A stretch of 64,000 nucleotides of DNA from Oasisia sp. SBJ-2009 (lineage: Eukaryota; Annelida; Polychaeta; Sabellida; Siboglinidae): the NCBI GenBank assembly GCA_964017155.1, contig OZ024862.1:46579874-46643873 (forward strand), given 5' to 3'. Positions within the stretch are counted from its first letter, which is position 1. Each line of letters begins with the position of its first letter. Shown in pieces: positions 1 to 11,345 of the stretch. Made by a program: the position numbers and the translations under genes. The notes beneath the pieces are model-generated. The model was not told where the DNA came from and ran no database searches. It saw nothing but the letters and a program-made list of their open reading frames with translations.

Positions 1-60
1 CATGCATGCATGCATGCATGCATGCATGCATGCATGCATGCATGCATGCATGCATGCATG
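1..60. repeat. CATG tetranucleotide repeat
   Basis: Uninterrupted CATG/TGCA array cut by the left edge of the window, so its full length is unknown. Confidence 0.95.
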
Positions 61-1922
61 TATGGTATGTCTTATATTCTGTAAAACAGACAGTATTCAT
101 TCATTTATAACCATGCATATTACTTAACACTGAATAACACAACGTCCTAAAACAAAATAATATAGTAATATTTAAATTATACAATAATCAAACTATAAGT
201 GTGTGAAATAGTCACATCAAATGTATACATGTAGTACATTAGCTGATGCAATAAATCCCCAATAATTCCAGACTTATCCGCTAAAGTCCAACATGTCACC
301 TTAGGTAATAGGTAAGCAATGTGAACTGAAGTCTGGAAGGATCATTATCTATCCACAATTACATTCATACAGGCATATAAGAAAGTTGCATTGTCAGAAT
401 TACCTTGCTCAATTATAACATCAAAATTTCATGGAAAAAACATTTGTTAATTATTCGGAAAAGAATGACACTCCAAACATTCAAAACACAGGAATGACAG
501 TGATATATGAGATCTGATAGCAGAGTTTAAAAGCAAAATAACAGAAGAAACTAACATTGCAGTTTGCACTGACCAGAGCCACAAGTGACCACTGTTTGAC
601 ACACCCTGCTCAGTGAGCAGTGACCTAGAAGACATTGCTGATGTGGATAATGGAGGTAATTATAGAATTACACAGATCGCTAAGTGCAATTACTGTTATC
701 AATTAATGACAATTTAGCTGTTCTCTCTGAGTGGCATGCATGTCCCCACTTCCAATGTCTACTACAAGGTGCTACAATTAGTTTTCACCCACTTTATATT
801 TTAAATACTATGTTTTGAACGGTCCAAAAGTGTATAAATAAAATTAGGTATTTTATCCACTGCATCAAGTCTGACCACAATAATGAAACAGGTGTTTCAG
901 GCACATAACAATTTAACAAGATTTAACATAATTTATTTCTGCCATTCACAAACATTGTCAGGGCAAATTTTGTTTTGCTAAATGAAATGAAATAATTTAA
1001 TTTATTTGATTTTTTTTTACCAGCTACTAAAAACAAATTTTTAATACCCGGCCATACATGATGAAACAAAACACATACTGCAATGGGCCAAGCTCATTGT
1101 CTCTCGGACATTTTCTAGTTTGTTTCTATGGTATAAATCAACAGTGACAGAGTCTTAGATCACACACAGCTTTTCTTTATGGCAAAAGGAGTAGTAATTG
1201 AATTGACCGAGTCTCCTCAAATGACTCAAACAATACATCATTGATTGAAATAACTGTAGAAGACAAACAAACAATTCCATTCTTCACAGACTTCGTTAAC
1301 AATATCAACATGTATAGTGTCTGATTACAAAGCATGCCAAATATGTATAACATTCACTGTGTCACTCTCATTCATGCTCACAATTCCTCTCATTACCATC
1401 TCTTTAAACAGTTCTGCCTCATGTCAATTTTATCCTATACCTAATGTCAATTTTATTCCATCACATGATGCATGTCATTATCTAACTACAAGTTACGACA
1501 AATACCAGCTAATATGTTCAGTAAAACAGGAAACGATTGTGTAAGTTGACAGAAGTAACAAAAGAATATTTTTTTTATATATTAAGAAGAGTTTTTGTTA
1601 CACATGTGAGGTAATAAAGGTTCCAATAATATAGAATAATTAAAAATTACTAATATGTAGTGCTAGTGTACACGTGCATGCACGTGTATGTGCTTATACA
1701 AGCAGATGCATTTGGAATGAGTTCAATAATTCAAATTATTACTTATTTACACAACAATTAATTAACTTTATTTCTTTAGAAAGAAAGTGATGTAATACAC
1801 ATAGACTGGTTTCAAAAATACTGTTATTTTTGCTATGTGTATGTGCACTGCACATGATTATTCCTTATTCTGTCACTTAATGTATGATCAACATACACCA
1901 AACAACGTCACAACTGCCATAC
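61..1922. other. Intron of the DMGDH/PDPR-like gene, no exon seen
   Basis: AT-rich sequence between the seventh exon and the left edge. I looked on the minus strand for the next expected block of the family (an IVDxDG...GGFE-like segment) and found none, so the next exon is probably outside the window. The one compact motif is a 20-bp perfect palindrome at 1669-1688 containing two CACGTG E-boxes. Confidence 0.6.
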
Positions 1923-4900
1923 CTGGCATCATGGGGTTGATGTCACCGAATGGCTTTGTGACCAGGTAGAAGTGTGCACAGGGGTGTAGAGGCACACGGA
2001 CAGGCTGGTCACACAGCTGACCCAACTCCCACGCCCACTGCAAGCACACACAGTCCATCACAGTCCACTGCAGAGTCCACCACACAGTCCGCCATACAAT
2101 CTATCACACAGTCCACCACAAAATCCATCACACAGTCCACGACACAATCTATCACACAGTCCACCACAAAATCTATCACAGTCCACTACACAATCTCCAC
2201 TACATAATATACCACAGTCCACCACACAGTCCATCAGACAGTTTATCACAGTCCACCACACAATCTATCACAGTCTACTAAACAATCTCCACTACACAAT
2301 CTATCACACAGTTCGTCATGCAGTCAATCACACAGTCCCCCATTCAGCCCATCACACAGTCCAAGACATCACACCAAGACGGCAGTGCTGTAGCACCAGA
2401 CATCATTTTATATTAATACATGCTATAAATCACCGTGAAGTATCAATCTCTTAAAAAAAACCACTATTAAAACCCGCACAAATGTAGAAAATGATCTAGT
2501 TAACTTCGCGCATACAACAACACTAAAATACACACAGTTTAACTGGTGATACATTCATAACATTAAAGTAACTGACATTTTAATTTCCTCTAGTGGTGTA
2601 TTCTTCGTGCAAGTGAATTGTGCTACAACTAAATCTCTCTCCCGGCTGACACTGACACATGCTGCACCCACCTGTCCAGCGCAGTTCACAAAGAACTTGC
2701 AGGCGATGCTGCCCTGGTCAGTCACCACGGCACTGACCATGTCATTCTCTGTCTGCACTCGCTGCACTTTGCACCGCTCCACGATCTTTACTCCTGAAGT
2801 CACACAAAAAAGTAAAGGCGAGTTCTTATATAGTGCAGTATCCAGTCCTCAGGAGCGCTTTACACTTTCCTTCGCTGACAGACCTGTTCACTCAGACACC
2901 ATCTCGGCTTCTCTGGGAAGCACCCAGCCATATGCTACAATTAATGCGCGAAGGCTGCTTGTACTCATATTCACCACTGTCTATAGCTGAGTGAACTGGA
3001 ACAATGTAGAGTGAAAAAAAATAGCCCAAGGTTTTAACACCGCAGCACAGGATTTGAACCCAGGTTATTGTAGTCAAGAGTCCGAAGCTCTACCCCTGTG
3101 CCATTGCGCTCTACGCACACCGTCGTCCAACCCCAGCCAACTGGACAACCTCTATACTGTTATGACTTTGTCATGAAGAAACGTAATTAGACACTTCAGC
3201 ATTAGCTTTGGTTATTTCATGTTGCGTTTCTGCTGTTTACTGACATTTCAAAAAAATAGTACTTCAAGTACGTAATTATTGGTAGGTCTCCATCAACCAA
3301 TTCTTAATCACCATGTAACATTTTACAACTGCTACTTTTATGTTTATGGTTGATCTAAATGTCTGTCAGCCTGTCTCTCCCTCCCTTCCTCCCTAAACCA
3401 GTACCTCACTCACTTTCCAATGAAAAGGGTTATGACCTTGTGCCCGCCACTGACTGGGCAACATGGGTTTGAATTGTGATATTGTGATATACAAGAAGGC
3501 TAGATCTGGTCATCTCGGCAACCTACCACCCTCCCTGGCCTTCTTGGCCAGAGCCATCGTCAGGTCAGTTGGGTCAACCACGCCGTCATCTGGGAGCCAA
3601 ATACCACCCTACAAGCACAGATATTCTTATACAGCAAAATACCACTACAAACACTTTCAATCAATCTTATAAAGCCAAATATCATCACAAAACACATTCA
3701 CTCTTATAAAGCCAAATATCACCACAAATCACATTCACTCTTATAAAGCCAAATATCACCTCAAAACACTTTCACTCTGATAAAGCCAAATATCACCATA
3801 CAATCATAGTCATTGTTATACAGGAATTACATTCACTTTTATGCAGCCAACAGCTTAGAAAGGCTAAGGCCTTATATTCGCATGATTATAACTAAAATAA
3901 TTATTGCTTTGAGAAATCATTTGAAGGATGAATCAAAATATATAATTCTCTCAGATGAACAATTATAAAACCTACTAGTAAGTAATAATACACAGATGCC
4001 TGTACACATCAATGCAACATGCTGAAGAACAAGCAGCAACTGTAAATTAAACAAACCTTTATATCATCAGTCCTCAGCATTGGTATTCTGTCTTTAACTT
4101 GGTCTGCTGATAAAATCTCTCCCTCGATGCCAAGGGGCCTACAGAAAGACAGCAGAACATTGCACAGGTGAAGGATACAATTGTATTATAACTCCCCAGG
4201 ACCACGCTGACAGCAGTGTCACACATCTTATCACATCTTATATGGTCTGCTGGCAATGCTTCAGGATCACACTCTAACACATATATAATGTAAAAAATGT
4301 GTAATATGACATAGAATTACTAAATGAAACACAATGGCTCAACCTCAAAAAAATGTGCGTACTGTTCCATTGTAACACAGATTAGCTACACTCACTTTGC
4401 ATTCACCAGAGCTCGCTTGTACGCCAGAAGTCTGTCGTCGGTTCGGGCAACATTGATTGAGCCACATTTCTTCCAGCCTGCTCACAAAGATAAGACTACA
4501 GCATTGAACTACATATGTCTGTATGACTATAAACATGTATAAACTACATATGTCTGTATGACTATAAACATGTCTAAACTACAGATGTCTGTATGACTAC
4601 AAACATGTCTAAACTAAGTATGACAAGAAAAGGATCAGTTGTTACACCATGGTAATCACACACTGTCCAGTTCTTTGGTCTGACCAAAGCATTTTATATT
4701 TCACCTCCTGACAAATCTGTTCAATTGTACACCAGCTTGACTTCTCTGTAGGACGCATTCAAACACACTGCAATTGCTGTACAAAGATTACACGTTCACG
4801 AACCTCCTAAATTGTCTTTGTAGCTAGGTATTCATTTACACAGTTGAGTGAGCTTAGACAGAAGTGCTTATCCAATCAGACTTGTTATTTTAAATCAATC

Positions 4901-6271
4901 TAAAATGTACATTGTATTCAGCAGTGCAAAATAACAAAACTAAATCGTCAACTAGATCCCAAGAAAGACTAGTACATAAAATATATTTCTTAGATTCATC
5001 ACTACGTTTTCTCATATAAAAACAACTGGTGGAAATAATTGCTACTGACTCTGTGCAGTAATTTACAACCCAAGGCCTAGAAACACAACATCAATTATAA
5101 CATTTAAAAATAACGTATTCCTTCAGTAACAGACTGCACAAACGAACAAGTGCACAAACTAAATAGTTACATGCAACATGATAGATGCCACAGGGTGAAC
5201 AGGAAAACACCAATTTAACTGATATACGCCTAAGATTCATGATAGAGGCTCTAAGGGTGTAGAATCTAACGAGAAACAAACTGCATCAATTACTCCAGGA
5301 TTAAGCCCAGAAATCAGCTTTGGCTGCCTGACTATATTATTATAGTGCACTTGATTGGGTGGTATTTCCATGACACTACCTGTGTGATAGCCTTCATCTT
5401 CGAGCTGCTGGTACAGTTCTGTGCTGTACATCGTGAGCGCTGTCTCGACCGCGCTCCATCGCAGTCTCGTCACCTGACCTGCTGCGTGCCAAGTCGTTCC
5501 ACACGTCAAACTGAAACCACAACCAACAAATGTTCATACAAATCATATATTGATAGTAATTTTGTCTTTACAAGAGCTCTAGTATTAATTGGACAATGAA
5601 AATATTTTAATCCTGGCCTACCTCAATGCCAAGAGTGCTGCATTAATTAAGATGTTGCCTATTAACTTCCATGCATCCATTAAATTCTTATTCCAAGTTG
5701 GGCCATTTATGTCCAGTAGAAGTCCAACAACACTACGTACGGACCTTATAGTAATCATGTGATTTTTTTAAATGTTACAATCCAAATGGCGGCATAATTT
5801 GGGCCAATGATAAAATTTATTAACTAAAGGGAGTAAAGCATAACTGTCACATTGAGGTGCATTCAGATACTATATTCTAGATGAAACAAGCTTATGATGA
5901 CTCCTGGTTAGTGGCACGTTATATAACTACTGGGACAGTCATTAAAATAGGATTGAATCATGTTATGGTGCATTTCAATGAAATGGTCACTTAATAAAAG
6001 AAGTGTCACTATACCTGCCCTGCTCCAACAACACCACATCCGACCATCCTAGCAGGGTGAGATGATAGGCAAGCGAGGTGCCGACTACCCCGCCCCCACA
6101 GATCACCACTCGCGCGCGCTCCGGGAGTACAGCCGATCCAAACTGCTCGGTGCTACTGTGTCGTTTCGCTATGTCGCACGTCAGCCGGCGATTCGCGTTT
6201 TTCAGCAAAGCAGACGCCCCTGAACGCCGTCTCAGACAGAGTCTCTCCGTATATCTTATCAACCGATGCAT
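1923..6271 (-). CDS. DMGDH/SARDH/PDPR-family mitochondrial flavoprotein, 5' part (seven exons, gene continues off the left edge)
   Basis: Spliced minus-strand gene. Coding exons in order of translation: 6015-6271, 5380-5510, 4396-4477, 4057-4138, 3527-3608, 2672-2793 and 1923-2037. All junctions are GT-AG and the phases agree. About 290 residues are visible of an expected ~850. The N-terminus is Arg-rich and almost free of acidic residues (MHRLIRYTERLCLRRR), a likely mitochondrial presequence. A Rossmann FAD fingerprint follows (VVICGGGVVGTSLAYHL, then VVLLEQG). Exon 2 begins with CGTTWHAAG, the WH motif whose His carries covalent FAD in DMGDH and SARDH. Later exons (GSINVARTDDRL, GGIWLPDDGVVDP, FVNCAGQWAWELG, VPLHPCAHFYLVTKPF) most resemble PDPR, the regulatory subunit of pyruvate dehydrogenase phosphatase, which from memory lacks the WH motif. 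The family call is firm; the exact member is not. The aminomethyltransferase-like C-terminal half would lie left of the window. The gene is divergent from the fumarate reductase gene. Confidence 0.85.
2038..2375. repeat. Intronic minisatellite abutting a splice acceptor (CACAGTCCACCA type)
   Basis: Degenerate tandem array of 12-15 bp units built on ACACAGTCCAYCACA. It starts within a few bases of the acceptor of the exon at 1923-2037 and occupies the intron upstream of that exon. It contains short ORFs on both strands that are simple translations of the repeat. Confidence 0.85.
2826..3113 (-). mobile_element. tRNA-derived SINE, copy 1
   Basis: Minus-strand copy of the SINE also found at 26674-27005 and 53905-54222. 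It has a tRNA-like head with degenerate A box and B box (B box GGTTCAAATCC), a conserved body (ATGCTTCCCAGAG, AGCAGCCTTC, ACAGGTCTG) and the tail GAGGACTGGATACTGC followed by a CTATATAA-type end. It lies in the intron between the exons at 2672-2793 and 3527-3608. Confidence 0.85.
3609..3830. repeat. 37-bp intronic minisatellite containing copies of an exon edge
   Basis: About six units of roughly 37 bp, core AGCCAAATATCACCAC followed by a CACTCTTATAA-type end. The array touches the acceptor of the exon at 3527-3608. The first unit overlaps that exon edge: exon AGCCAAATACCACC matches repeat AGCCAAATATCACC. The array therefore seems to have been seeded from the splice acceptor and the first exon bases. 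Confidence 0.8.
4506..4612. repeat. Three 36-bp tandem units in intron
   Basis: Three near-identical units (core TGTCTGTATGACTATAAACA) about 30 bp upstream, in transcript sense, of the acceptor for the exon at 4396-4477. Confidence 0.9.
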
Positions 6272-7490
6272 TCTCGCTTAGTCGCTACGTTTTTGACACT
6301 ATCTGCGGTCGCAATTCAAAGGCGTTGTTTGCCGACATTATCTAGTTGGCATTATATGTTCAAGGTATACGTAAACATAATGCTACTTCATCACCTTTTT
6401 GCAAAGGGGTCACGTAAAGTAAATATCTGATCAATTTACGTCTCCCAACCAGGTAAACGACCAGATTCGTGAAACGGTCTTACATTTAACTGTTACATTT
6501 GCTATACGACAAATCCGTTATAACGTTAAGGCGGGTGCTTCGATGACAAGGTTTCCTTTATATTTTTTTATTCGTTACGATGGATTACATGTATTCTTAT
6601 CCATAAATGTTGTCCTCGTTAAATGCATAGTGTTCATGCCATCGGAAATAGTGCTAATACAGTCGACTCTATGCAATGCAAACGTCACTGGTCTACTAAA
6701 GAATCCGTCACCATAAAATAAACGGTGTTCTACCCACCAGGTGGCAGCATTGCTTTTAATTTTACTGTGGACGGGCCTTCTGAAGTTCTGTTTTGTTACT
6801 TGGACTGTGAAGTTTTGTTGTTGAAACACAAATCTTATAACACCACAGTGGCATATGCACTGCACTTGTTTTTTCTACAATGCACTTGCAGTATTTTCTG
6901 AAGATATATCACGCAACATAAATTGTTATTCCAAACAGTGTCAAGTGCATGACAGCTGTCATTTTATAAGGTCGTGTCAATATATGGCCGTATTATGGCG
7001 CCATCTGGCGGTGCGGTACAGCAGGTGCCCGAGTTCTCTGGAGCATCCTCGATTTAATCATCTACTTTGTGCGTTCTGGCACGTCCCATCTAATTTATTT
7101 TCTGCAGTAGCTCCAAGGTCGTACAGGTAAGAGACTATTTGCAGGTGTATTTACTGGATTTTTGTGCGAATTTTGATGAATAGATATCCATGCCTTTTGT
7201 AAGTAGAGCGGTGGGAAGGCGTGACCCGTGACCTCTCGTAGGTTCGCTGTACGATTGGCACGTGTTCGACTTGTTTTGTTTCCGTGGCATCGCCCGTTCG
7301 CAAGCTGTTACGATCTCGGCCATGTTCGGTTAATGTTGTAACGAACACGTCGGCAGTTGCTCAGTGGGGCCGCAACGTTCACGCAATACTGACAATAGCA
7401 GTATCTCTGCTTGCTTGTCATAATAGTGTTGAAGTAGACCGTAACGTGTTGCCTTTATTGAAGTAATAAAACGCGATTTAACGCGTGCAA
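6272..7490. promoter_or_regulatory. Divergent intergenic region between two flavoprotein genes
   Basis: This 1.2-kb region separates the start codon of the minus-strand DMGDH/PDPR-like gene from that of the plus-strand fumarate reductase gene. Both promoters must lie here or in unrecognised 5' exons here. CpG-containing segments occur at 6980-7030 (GGCGCCATCTGGCGG) and 7200-7380. I see no convincing TATA box. Short ORFs in it have no recognisable similarity. Confidence 0.5.
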
Positions 7491-10400
7491 ATGGCGCCGA
7501 TCAATCCTCAGCGGAAGATGTCGAGAGGAATACGATGCGCGTATTTTGCAGCGGTCGGACTTGTCGGCGTTGTCGTCATCTTGGTTGTTGTCTTTTCTGT
7601 TCTGCCGCAGTTTGACGCCATGACATCACAAACTCGAGAGAACGCACCAGCACGGGTCGTCGTCGTCGGCGGCGGCCTAGCGGGCCTGAGTGCCGCCGTG
7701 GAGGCGAGTAGACACGGTGCCTGGGTGACGATCATCGAGAAGGAGAAGAACATCGGCGGCAACTCGGCGAAGGCAACGTCCGGCATCAACGCAGTCGGCA
7801 CCGGCGCGCAGAAGGCGAAAGGCATCGAGGATTCCATCAGCGTCTACATCCAGGACACGCTGAAATCTGGAGATGGATTGTCAAACGAAGACCTGGTGAA
7901 CATTCTAGCGACTAACAGTGCAGCAGCTATTGACTTCCTTGAGTCGTTTGGCCTGCGTCTCACGGATGTTGTTCAGCTCGGTGGTCACAGCGTCGCAAGA
8001 ACCCACCGTTTCCCACCAACAGCTGAAGGCAAGCCCGTCCCAGTCGGATGGACGCTGATATCAACCCTGAAGAAATATATCGAGGGTTCTCTGAAAGACA
8101 CTGTTAACGTCTTGACCCTGTCCACCTTCAAGCAGCTCGTCATCAGAGATGGTAAAATCATTGGCGTTGAATACATCGATAACAACGGCAGTGTTCACAC
8201 AGTGGAGGGGGCTGTGGTGCTGACATCTGGTGGCTTCGCCAATGACCATACAGCTAATTCGCTGTTGGACAAATATGTGCCAAGTTTGGCAAGCTTGCCG
8301 ACTACCAACGGAGTATGGGCAACGGGGGACATCATCAAAGCAACAAGTGGCACCAATCTGTCGTTGATCCACATGAATAAAGTGCAGGTGCACCCGACAG
8401 GATTCATCGAACCATCGCAGCCTCTCGCTCACACCAAGTTTCTTGCACCAGAAGCGATTCGTGGGTGTGGCGCAATCTTGCTGAATGCGGAAGGCAAGAG
8501 GTTTGTGAATGAGCTTGGCCGGCGAGACCATGTCACTGCCAAGATGATGGAGCACTGCAAACCTTACAAGGTGAGCATGAATTTAATTACAGCTTACTAA
8601 AAGGATTCTTTAAAAACATTAAAACTAATGTATTCAGTTATTTTCCTGTTAACATAGGACATAATTATTGCATTGTATAATTCAATGCCTACGTTTCATT
8701 ACAAATGTGTATTATTAATCACTGATTTAACCCTGACAACATATTGACAAAATAACTGCATACAGTATTTCTAGTTTGGGTTCGCCTAGATGCTATCGTA
8801 GTCATGGTCATGAATATTCAGTTCAGATTACCAAGCTTCGGTTTTATCCAACAAGTTCAAAGTCTGCGTGTGCATGAATATTCGTTATATTTGGGCTGCA
8901 TAATTAATCACCCACTTTGCAGCAAGTGCAAAGTGAATCACACAAACACAGAATGTATGGGCTGGTTATGCAGACAGCGCAGTTCTAAGTTGTGCATTGA
9001 TTTCTTTTAAAGACAAAAGTAGCAGAGAAAGTGTTTCAGCTGCCATAACTGCTGGACTGTCTGCACCTTATAGACTCACTTGAACTTTATAAGTCTAATG
9101 TTAAGATATCTTTTAAGGCCACATTTGTAGATTTATAGATTACTTGACATACATTTATTTTAACCATCATTAATTTCATTATTGTTTCTAACATTATTTT
9201 AGTATCTTATTTTATTCTGAATTTATTAATCTATTTTAGTATTCATTTGTTATTTTATCTATTAATTTATTAATGATAAGTTTGGTTTATACATTCTGAT
9301 TTTTAGAAGAGCTTTATTTATTTATTATCATTTAACAACATTGTGTGTTTGTAGTTTATTTCTGGTCATAAAACACATCTCAACTAGCATACATGTATGT
9401 CTGGCAAAAATGTGATCTGCATAAATCCCTGTCAACTGCCAACATGTTACCAAAAACAGTTTTTGTGTGAACATCATGAAAAGTATCCTGGTGTTGAAAT
9501 GTTTTAACATACAAGATATTAAAACCCCTAGAGAAATTCATTTCAAAAATCAAAATCAAGCTATGAGCTCATAAAATTACTTATATATTGGACCACATGT
9601 GTACTGTGCAATTCATTTGGTAACTGGTGGGCTTCAGTAGAACTTTAGTGAATGTGGTAGTACAGATCTATTTGTGACATTTATGTCACAAATAATGAAA
9701 ATAATAAGATCTTGCTTGTGGATGCAGATTTCTACATGTCGGAACTTGATGAATATATGTTTATAATATTAGAATAATTATGACCAATTTCAAGTAATCA
9801 TTTAAAATATTACCACAGATGCATGGATCAGTCAATTACATATTTATGTTAATAATACACATTACTGAATATTTTTACAAGGTCCTAGTTGCTGAAATCA
9901 GGTGTTATTACATAATTGGTGTCATGAATCACAGCAATGTAGGCCAAAATAGCATGGTACTCAGCTGTGAGGTTGCTGCCAAAGTTCCCAGGGTATTGCT
10001 TTCTGCTGCATTTATTCATGTGCTGATTGAGTCTGAACTTTGCCCAGACAAACAGATTCAAGGGATGTTTACGTTCACATCCAGTTTAGTCTGTCCCAAA
10101 AAAGTGGTAGTTAGCTGGTGACATTTAAATCATTTACGCAGTCGTGAATGAATACTCCATACTGCAGTTGTAAACTCCTTCCTATTTGGAATTATATTGA
10201 TAATTATTGTGAATTAAGTAATTCAACATTATTTCAGTATTGTGACAGACACTGACATAGCCTCGATTACCTCCATGAGGTGGCAGCACTTTTCAGCCCC
10301 TCAACTCCGCCTGGTGGTATTATGCTCTGCCACAATGTTATCGCTCTGGCGGCCTTACCACAGAATAGGGTAGAAACACTTATTGGCTCTCAGGCCAACT

Positions 10401-11274
10401 ATGAAATAAAACTAAAATAAGGCACTATACTATTCAAAGTATTTAAGATTAAACTTATATTCCCACAAAAGTACCCAGAAATACAAATGCTATTTTGTTA
10501 TGACGCATGAATTATGGGAAGATAAGCCTTGATTACTTAGACTGCCTAATGTGGCAGCACTTTTTAGATAACATTCAATAGCCGGCTAATTGACGAGACT
10601 GTCTTTGGCAAAGTTACACAGCCAAGCAAGAATCGGTTAAAAAAGACTAACTCTGACGGTTTTGTAATGATTTACATAAATACATATGACCGATGACATA
10701 AATATCGTGCTAAATCCATCCTAGACTCAGGTTTATATTTGTTAATAATTTTTTAAACCTTCCTCTTTCCTAGGGTGTCGCAGGCAACCCAATTGTTGCA
10801 GCCATGCTGCTCACACAGAAAGTCATTGACCGGTTCGGTGCCCCGGCCGTCGGCTTCTATCGCTTCAAGGGATTGATCGAGGATGTAGGGACCCTCGCAA
10901 CGGTTGCAGAGAAACTCAGCGTCAGTGTTGACACTATCCGCGAGACACTCCACGCTTACAGAGATGCGGCCGGGCGCGGCAACGACGCATTCGGCAAAAC
11001 CGTCTTTCCGCTGACGTACGAAGACGACGACCATTTCTTCCTGGCTTATGTCACGCCGTCTCTACACTACTGCATGGGAGGGCTGAAGTTCAGCATCAGT
11101 GGCCAGGTTCAGCAAGTGGACGCATCGGGCAAGGAGCGGGCACTTCCAGGGCTGTTTGCGGCCGGAGAAGTGACCGGAGGTGTCCACGGGAACAACAGAC
11201 TCGGAGGCAATAGTTTGCTCGAATGTGTCGTGTTTGGTCGGATCGCTGGCCAGCACGCAGCACATTATGCGTGA
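7491..11274 (+). CDS. Soluble (OSM1/FRD-type) fumarate reductase flavoprotein with N-terminal membrane anchor
   Basis: Exons are 7491-8570 (360 codons, donor AAG|GTGAGC) and 10774-11274 (166 codons plus TGA, acceptor CCTAG), joined in phase 0 to give 526 aa. The start ATG at 7491 has a good context (A at -3, G at +4). Residues ~15-37 form one hydrophobic segment ([20 protein letters not shown]), a likely signal anchor. The FAD fingerprint is [21 protein letters not shown]. Substrate-site motifs of the fumarate reductase/flavocytochrome c3 family are present: [34 protein letters not shown], and near the C-terminus [18 protein letters not shown] with the conserved His and Arg. Known relatives reduce fumarate to succinate as single flavoproteins (yeast OSM1/FRD1, kinetoplastid FRDs). 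The electron donor and location here are unknown. Exon 1 is clearly GC-richer than its surroundings. Confidence 0.92.
8571..10773 (+). other. Intron 1 of the fumarate reductase gene
   Basis: A 2.2-kb AT-rich GT-AG intron. It holds one dispersed repeat element (10251-10665, listed separately). Otherwise I see no exon or RNA gene in it. Confidence 0.8.
10251..10665 (+). repeat. Dispersed repeat 'GGTGGCAGCAC' family, copy A
   Basis: About 400 bp colinear with 47927-48350 (copy B). Shared blocks are AGCCTCGATTACC, GAGGTGGCAGCACTTTTCAG, CCCCTCAACTC, GGCGGCCTTACC, CAGAATAGG, AATTATGG, a second internal GTGGCAGCAC, and AAAGTTACACAGCCAAGC. It ends with a single degenerate version of the unit that is amplified 18-fold after copy B. 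The class is unknown; I see no clear terminal inverted repeats or coding potential. Confidence 0.8.
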
Positions 11275-11345
11275 GACTGACCAGCACACAGCACATTACG
11301 TGGGAGTCTGACCATTAACCAGCACACGGCACAATATGTGGAGTT
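11249..11345 (+). repeat. Three tandem units spanning the fumarate reductase stop codon
   Basis: The coding end (CCAGCACGCAGCACATTATG then TGA) is repeated twice downstream with small changes (CCAGCACACAGCACATTACG; CCAGCACACGGCACAATATG). The first unit is coding and the other two are 3' UTR. Confidence 0.85.
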
